DNA from: Vespa crabro
Lineage: Eukaryota; Arthropoda; Insecta; Hymenoptera; Vespidae
Reading direction: 5' to 3'
NCBI RefSeq assembly: GCF_910589235.1
Contig: NW_025813595.1
Location: 4,526,001-4,590,000 of the forward strand
DNA: 64,000 nucleotides
Below are positions 57,641 to 64,000 of this stretch, piece by piece; position 1 is the stretch's first letter; each line of letters begins with the position of its first letter. A program made the position numbers and the translations under genes. Below the pieces are notes generated by a model that made no database searches, had not been told where the DNA came from, and saw only the letters and a list, made by a program, of their open reading frames with translations.

Positions 57641-58247
57641 AATGATTATAACGATAATAATAATAACATATTAACGATAAAAACGATTATAACGATAATA
57701 GTAATACTAATAATAACAATAATAACAGAAAGAACGACAAAATATATAATAACATTAATAACGATAATAACGATATTAACGAAAATGACGATAATAATAA
57801 TAGCAATAATAACTATAATAATCATAATAACAATATTATAGTAATAAAAATAAAGATAATATCGATAATAAGGACAATAATAATAGTAATAATAACGATA
57901 ATAACGAAAATATCGATAATATTTAGAACGAAAATAACGACAATAATAATATTAATATTAACGATAATAAGAATAATAACGATAATGACGATAATAATAA
58001 TAATAATAATAGTAATAATAATAATAATAATAACAATACCGATAATAAAGATAATGACCACAATATTAATAATAATAATAATATTAATAATAATAATGAT
58101 AATGACAATAATAACGATAATAATAGTAATAATGAAAATAATATTCACCACAATTATAACAATAATTATTGTTATTACTAACTTTAAATAATAAAAACAA
58201 TAATTACGATAATAACGATATTAACGATATAATGATAATAATAAATA
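57641..58247 (+). repeat. Satellite containing a 20-bp palindrome
   Basis: Ordinary forward repeat up to about 58,150, then a short patch of complement-type words (TATTGTTATTACTAAC) before forward orientation resumes near 58,190. The switch is centred on the palindrome listed separately. No gene is seen. Confidence 0.85.
58156..58175. repeat. Perfect 20-bp palindrome at a short strand switch
   Basis: ATAACAATAATTATTGTTAT reads the same on both strands. It is the junction between forward and complement-type repeat, a miniature of the junctions bounding the 541-1,010 inversion. Confidence 0.92.
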
Positions 58248-61200
58248 ATTTCGTTAATTAGGTTAATTACGAAAATATCGGTAATAACCACGAAATCGGA
58301 GAAATCGATAATTAACAATAAAATCGATAATAACGATAATAACGACATTAAATGTAATAATAATAACGATAATATCGATAATAATAATAGCGATAATGAC
58401 GACAAAAGTAATAATAATATTAATGGTATTAACGATAATAACGATAATAGTAATTATAATAATAACGATGATAACGATAATAACGATAATAATAACATTA
58501 ATAATAGTGATAATAATGATAATAAAGATAATAACAGTAATAATAACATCAATAATAGCGATAATAACAATAATAACGATAATAACGGTAATAATAACAT
58601 TAATAATAGTGATAATAATGATAATAACGATAATATCGATGATAATAATTATAATAATAATAATAAAATAACGATAATAAATATAATAACGTTAATAATA
58701 CAAGTAGTAATATCAATAACATCATTATTAAAGATAATAAAGATAATAACAATAATAATAATAACAATAATATCAATAGAAATCATAGCAATATTAACGA
58801 TAATAACGATAATAATAATAACAATAATTACGATAAAAACTATATTAACGATAATAACAATAATAATAAAGATAATAACGATATTAATAATAATAATAAT
58901 AACCATATTAACGATAATTACAAATATAATAAAAAGAATAACAACTATTATAATGATAATAACGATAATAATAATAGCAATAATGACGATAATATAGATA
59001 ATATTAATAACGATATTATTGATAAAATCGATAATAATAATAATAATAATAACGATAATATCGATAGTAAAAATTATAATGATAATAACGATAGTAAAGA
59101 TAATAACTATAATATCCACTATAACAATAATAATAATAACGATGATGACGATAATTACGATAATGACGATAATATTAATAACGATAATAACGTTAATAAC
59201 GTAAATAACGACAATAATAATAGAAATAATAACAATATCAACGATAATAAAGATAATAACGATAATAATATTAACGATTATATCGACAATATTAATAATA
59301 ATGACAACGATAATTATGATAATAATGATCGTAAAACTAATAACAATAAAGATAAAAACAATAATAACGATAATAACGATAAAAAAATAATAATAGTAAT
59401 AGCAATAATAACGATAATAACGATAATAGCGATAATACTAATAATGATAATAACGATAATAATAATAACGATAATAAAGATAATGTCGATAATATTAATA
59501 ACAATATTTACGATAATTTCGATATTAATAATTGTAATCATAACAATAATAACGATCATAACGATAATAGCAACTATAATAATAACGATAATAACGATAT
59601 TAATAATAATAATATTATTTTAAGTAACAATAATAATGATAACGATGTTTATAATAGTAATAATAATAACGTTTATAACAATACTAACGGTAATAATGAT
59701 AATAAAAATAATAACCATAATAACGATAATAACGGTAATAAAAACAACAATAATAACTATATTAACGAAAATAGTAATAACAATTGTGACGAAAACAACG
59801 ATAACAGCATTAATAATAATAATAATCATAATAATGAATGTAAGTATAATAACAGTGAAACCTATATTATTAATAATAATAATAACGATAATAACGATAA
59901 TAACGATAATAATAATAATCGTATTAAGGATAATAAAGATAATAACGATAATAACTATAATAGCGAAAATAATAATGACAACAAAAACAATATTAACGAT
60001 AATAAGTATAATAACAATTATTATAATGACGGTAAAAACGATAACAACGGTAATAATGATAATAACGATAATAACGATATTAACAATGATAATAATAGTA
60101 ATAATAAAGATAATAACGAAGTAAAAGTTTCTAACGATAATAATAATTACAACAATAACGATAATAACGATTATGATGATAAGAACGATAATAATACTAA
60201 TAATAATAAAAATAATACCGACAATAACGACAATAAGAATAATAATAGAAATAATAATAACAATTTTAAGAATAATAAATATAAAATCGATTATAACAAT
60301 AATAATAGTAGTAATAAAAAAGTAATAATTATAATAACGATAAAAACGATTTTAAAAATAATAATAATGACGATAATTAGGATAATATCGATAATAATAA
60401 TAACAATATTAGCGATAATACCGATAGTAATAATAACATTAATAACTATAATAACGATAATAACGTTTATAACGATAATAATAATAATAGCAGTAATAAC
60501 CATTATAAAGATAATAACGACACAATAATAATAATAATAATAATAACGATAATAACGGTAATATCGATAAAAATAATAGAAAAATAAAGTAATATCAATA
60601 ATCACGATAAAAAGTATGAAAACGATAATATCGATAATATAAAATACGATAATAACGATATTATCGATAAGAATAATAACAATATTAACAATAATATCGA
60701 TAATATAAACAACAATATTGACGATAATATCGATAATAATAATAACAATAATATCAGTAATACCGGTAATAACGATAATAACGGTAATAATAATAAAATT
60801 GATAACGCTAATAAAGATAATAAAGGTATAATATTATTAATAAGGACGATAATAATGATTATAATGGAAATAATAATAATTACAATATCGATAATAACGA
60901 TAATAACGGTAAAAACGATAATAATAGTAGTAATAATACTAGTAATAATAATAATGATAATTACGATAATAACGATAATAATAATAGTTATAATAACATA
61001 ATAACAATAATAATATCGATAATAACTGTAATAATGATAGTACCCATAATAACGACAATAACGATAATATTGATAATAATAATAATAATAATAACAGTAA
61101 TATCGAAAATAACGATAATATCGACAGTAATAATAATAATAATAATAATAATAATATCCATAATGCAGATAATGACGCCAATAATAATAATTATAATAAT

Positions 61201-61265
61201 ATTAGTAATAATAACGATAATGACGATAATAATAATAGTATTAATAACAATATTAAAAATAATAA
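58248..61265 (+). repeat. Mosaic of subunits seen elsewhere
   Basis: 58,248-58,430 matches 1,198-1,400. 58,680-58,740 resembles the 189-bp unit of F. 59,150-59,230 (ATTACGATAATGACGATAAT, GTTAATAACGTAAATAA) resembles 38,655 and 23,061. 59,510-59,880 resembles unit D and 34,050. 60,123-60,400 matches 45,799-46,070. 60,660-60,760 resembles the 46,320 phrase about paired AATATCGACAATAATAAC words. The order is mixed compared with the other runs, so this part has been rearranged more. No gene is seen. Confidence 0.8.
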
Positions 61266-61989
61266 CGATAATAACGATAATAATAATAATAATAATGACA
61301 TTATAACTATAATAAATATAATAACGATATGTTATAAACGTTAAAAACGACAATAGTGGTAATAGAAATAACGATAATAACGATAATAGCGACAATAAAA
61401 ATTATAATAATAAAGATAATAACGATATTGTCGAAAATCAAGATAAAAGCTATAAGAATAACAATAATAAGAACAATAACAATGCTAATAACGATAATAA
61501 ACATAATAACAGTAACGATGACACGACAATAATAATAACAATATTAATATCGATAATAACGATAACAACAATAATAAAGATAATAACTATATTAACGATA
61601 TCAATAATAACGAAAATAAAGTTAATTTCGATGTTAATAATAACAATATTAAAGATAATAACGATAATAATAATAATAATAACTACATTAATAACTATAA
61701 TAAATATATTAACGATATGGTATTAACGATAAAAACGACAAAAGTAGTAACAATAATAACGATATTATCGAAAATAACGATAATAACAATAATAATAATA
61801 ACAGTAATAACGATAATAACGATATTGCGATTAATAATAATATTAATAATAATATTATTATAAGATAAAATAATAATAAGATAAAATAATAATAATATTA
61901 ACGATTACAACGAAAATAATGATAATAATAGTAGTAATAATAACAATAATAAATATAATAAAGATAATAAAGAAAATAACGGTAATTAC
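61266..61989 (+). repeat. Third copy of the 16.35-16.82 kb segment
   Basis: GATATGTTATAAACG near 61,327, GAAAATCAAGATAAAAGC near 61,434, GATATGGTATTAACG near 61,715 and the words between them follow 16,349-16,780 (A) and 30,894-31,320 (B). After 61,790 the similarity is lost. A small direct repeat, TAAGATAAAATAAT, lies at 61,861 and 61,877. Confidence 0.82.
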
Positions 61990-62930
61990 GATAATAATTA
62001 TAAGAATAATCTATTCAACATTGATACTAACGTTAATAACGATAATATTAATAACATTAATAACGATAATAACGATTATAATAATAAGAACGATAATAAT
62101 ATTAATAATAATAACAATATTAACTTTTATAACGATAATAACGATAATAATAGATGTAATAATAACAATATTAAAAATAATAAGTATAATAACGATAATA
62201 ACTACAATAATAGTAGTAATAATGAAAGTAATAACAATAATAGCCATAAAAAAGATTTTAACGATAATAATTATAACGATAATAACGATAATATCTATTA
62301 TATTAATAACATTATTTAGGATAATATCGAAATTAATAATTGTATTAATAACAGTAATAACGATCATAACGATAATAGCGATTATAATAAAAACGATAAT
62401 AACGATAATAATGATAAGAATATTATCGTTAGTAATAATAATAATTATAACGATGTTTATAATTGTAATAATAATAACGATTATAATGATAATAACAATA
62501 ATAATGATAATAACGATAATAATTATATTAATAAAAGGAACAATAATAACGATATTAACGAAAATATTAATGACAATTGTAACGTTAAAAACGACAATAA
62601 ACATAATAATAACAATAATAATAATTACTAAAGTAAAGATAACTACGATAACAATAATAACAATAATAGCGATAATAACGATTATAATAATACCGATAAT
62701 ATCGATATTAACGATAATAATAATAATATTAATAATGATATTAAAAATAATATCAATAATAACGATAATAATAATAGAAATAATAACAATAATAACGATA
62801 ATAAAGATAACAATAATATTATTAACGATAGCAATGATAATATTAATATAAATAATAACGATAATAACGATAATAAAGATAATAATATTAATATTAATAA
62901 AGATAATAACGATAATAACGATTATGACGA
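61990..62930 (+). repeat. Unit D, copy 3
   Basis: ACATTGATACTAA at 62,018 and AGCCATAAAA at 62,242 match copies 1 and 2. The strand-switch words TATTATCGTTAGTAA occur near 62,421 and ACGATGTTTATA near 62,451. Unlike copies 1 and 2 it runs straight into the 17.9-kb-type segment. Confidence 0.85.
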
Positions 62931-62958
62931 TAGTAGCGATAAAAAATATAATAACGAC

Positions 62959-63007
<49 letters not shown>

Positions 63008-64000
63008 GTAATAATAATAATAATAATAACGATAATAACGATAATAACATTAATAATATCAATAATAATAACAATAATATCAATAATGACGATAATAACG
63101 ATAATAATAATAACAATAATATCGATAATATCGATAATTATAATAATAATATTAACGATAATTTCGGCCATAATATTAATACTAATAAAAATAATAACGA
63201 TAATAACGATAATAAGTATTATAATAATATCGATAATAACAATATTATTAATAATAATAACAACGATAATTACGATCATAACTAAAACAAAATTAATAAT
63301 AATAAAGATAATGACAATATTAATGATAATATCGATAATAAAGATAATAAAAATAATAATTGTAATAGCAATAATAACGAAAATAAAGAAAATAACGGTA
63401 ATAACGATAATAACTATAATAATAATAACGAAAATAACGATAATAATGATATTAACGATAATAATAATAATAATAATATCGATAATAACGATGATAACGA
63501 AAGTAAAGATAATAACGATAATAATAATTATAATAATTGTAATAATAATAACGTTAATTACAATAATAACGATAATAATAGTAATTATAAATTAATAGCA
63601 ATAATAACAATAATAAAGATAATAATATATACTATTGTAACGACAATAGTAATAATAATTATAACGATAATAAAGGAAACAAAGATAATTATAATAATAA
63701 TGATAATAATAATAATAATAATAACAATAATTTGCATAATAACGATAATAACAGTGGTAATGTTAAGAATAATAACAATAATAACGATAATAAATATTAT
63801 GACGATAACAATATTATTCATAATAACGTCAATAGTAATAATAATAATAATAACGATAATATCGATATTAGTATTAATATTAATAACGATAATAACGATA
63901 CTTACGATAATAATTATAATAATAATAAAGATAATAACGATAGTAACAATAATAACGATAATAATAATAAAAATATTAATGATAATATCGAAGATTATAT
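62850..64000 (+). repeat. Copy of 17,850-19,000, cut by the window end
   Basis: The offset to copy A is nearly constant over more than 1 kb: 44,994 at CGGTAG/CGATAG (17,934/62,928), 44,997 at TTGCATAATAACG (18,735/63,732) and 44,998 at TATTATGACG (18,797/63,795). It includes the orthologous AAT tract at 62,959-63,007. The match is still continuing at 64,000, so the array extends beyond the window. Confidence 0.9.

Noticed and set aside
1..64000. CRISPR array
   Set aside because: There are no constant repeats with unique spacers; the repetition is triplet-based and nested, without cas genes.
1..64000. Yeast-type mitochondrial or plastid AT-rich DNA
   Set aside because: There are no organellar genes, rRNA or tRNA in 64 kb, no GC clusters, and the only identifiable sequence is a nuclear-type LINE fragment.

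Overview
The window is almost entirely non-coding repeat DNA. About 63 kb is a degenerate triplet satellite. On the plus strand it is a long string of AAT, AAC, GAT, AAA, TAT, ATT, AGT and GGT triplets; the commonest local word is a variant of AATAACGAT. It is very A-rich: in the 60 bases at 19,921-19,980 I counted A 36, T 16, G 5, C 3, and all three C's are followed by G. The A-rich strand stays on the plus strand from end to end, apart from one inverted block at about 541-1,010. I find no functional protein gene, tRNA, rRNA, CRISPR array or promoter. The very long open frames rich in Asn/Asp/Lys or in Ile/Thr/Val/Leu are a by-product of a triplet repeat that almost never forms a stop in most frames.

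The only ordinary-complexity DNA is an island of about 0.9 kb (8,310-9,212; 29 of 60 bases are G or C in a counted stretch). Read on the minus strand it is the 3' end of a non-LTR (LINE-like) retrotransposon. It comprises a decayed C-terminal piece of the reverse-transcriptase ORF with its zinc-finger region and five premature stops, then about 280 bp of 3' untranslated sequence and an A-rich tail. The protein resembles the R1/I/Jockey-type elements common in arthropods. That is the only clue to the host: an arthropod nuclear genome, probably an insect, and most likely a heterochromatic region. The species cannot be named from this window.

The satellite is not random low complexity. It is built from longer higher-order units that recur in the same order. 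The largest pair is copy A (about 12,880-24,290) and copy B (about 28,190-40,040). I followed them through 14 shared anchor words whose spacing drifts between 14,545 and 15,789 bp, with one excursion to 16,496 bp where B carries about 1.95 kb extra. Further units lie around and after these: unit D (24,350-25,780; 41,750-42,960; 61,990-62,930), unit E (27,100-28,190; 50,690-52,240; a fragment at 40,086-40,290), a third partial run C (43,100-46,020), unit F (46,250-48,790; 54,400-57,640), and a copy of A's 17.85-19.1 kb part at 62,850-64,000 that runs off the window.

Superimposed are recent-looking local tandem duplications of 138, 144 and 189 bp, all multiples of three. There are also long pure (AAT)n tracts at equivalent places in different copies, and a few short strand-switch palindromes. 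The picture is of an array growing by replication slippage and unequal exchange at several scales, hit once by a retrotransposon, and extending beyond both ends of the window.
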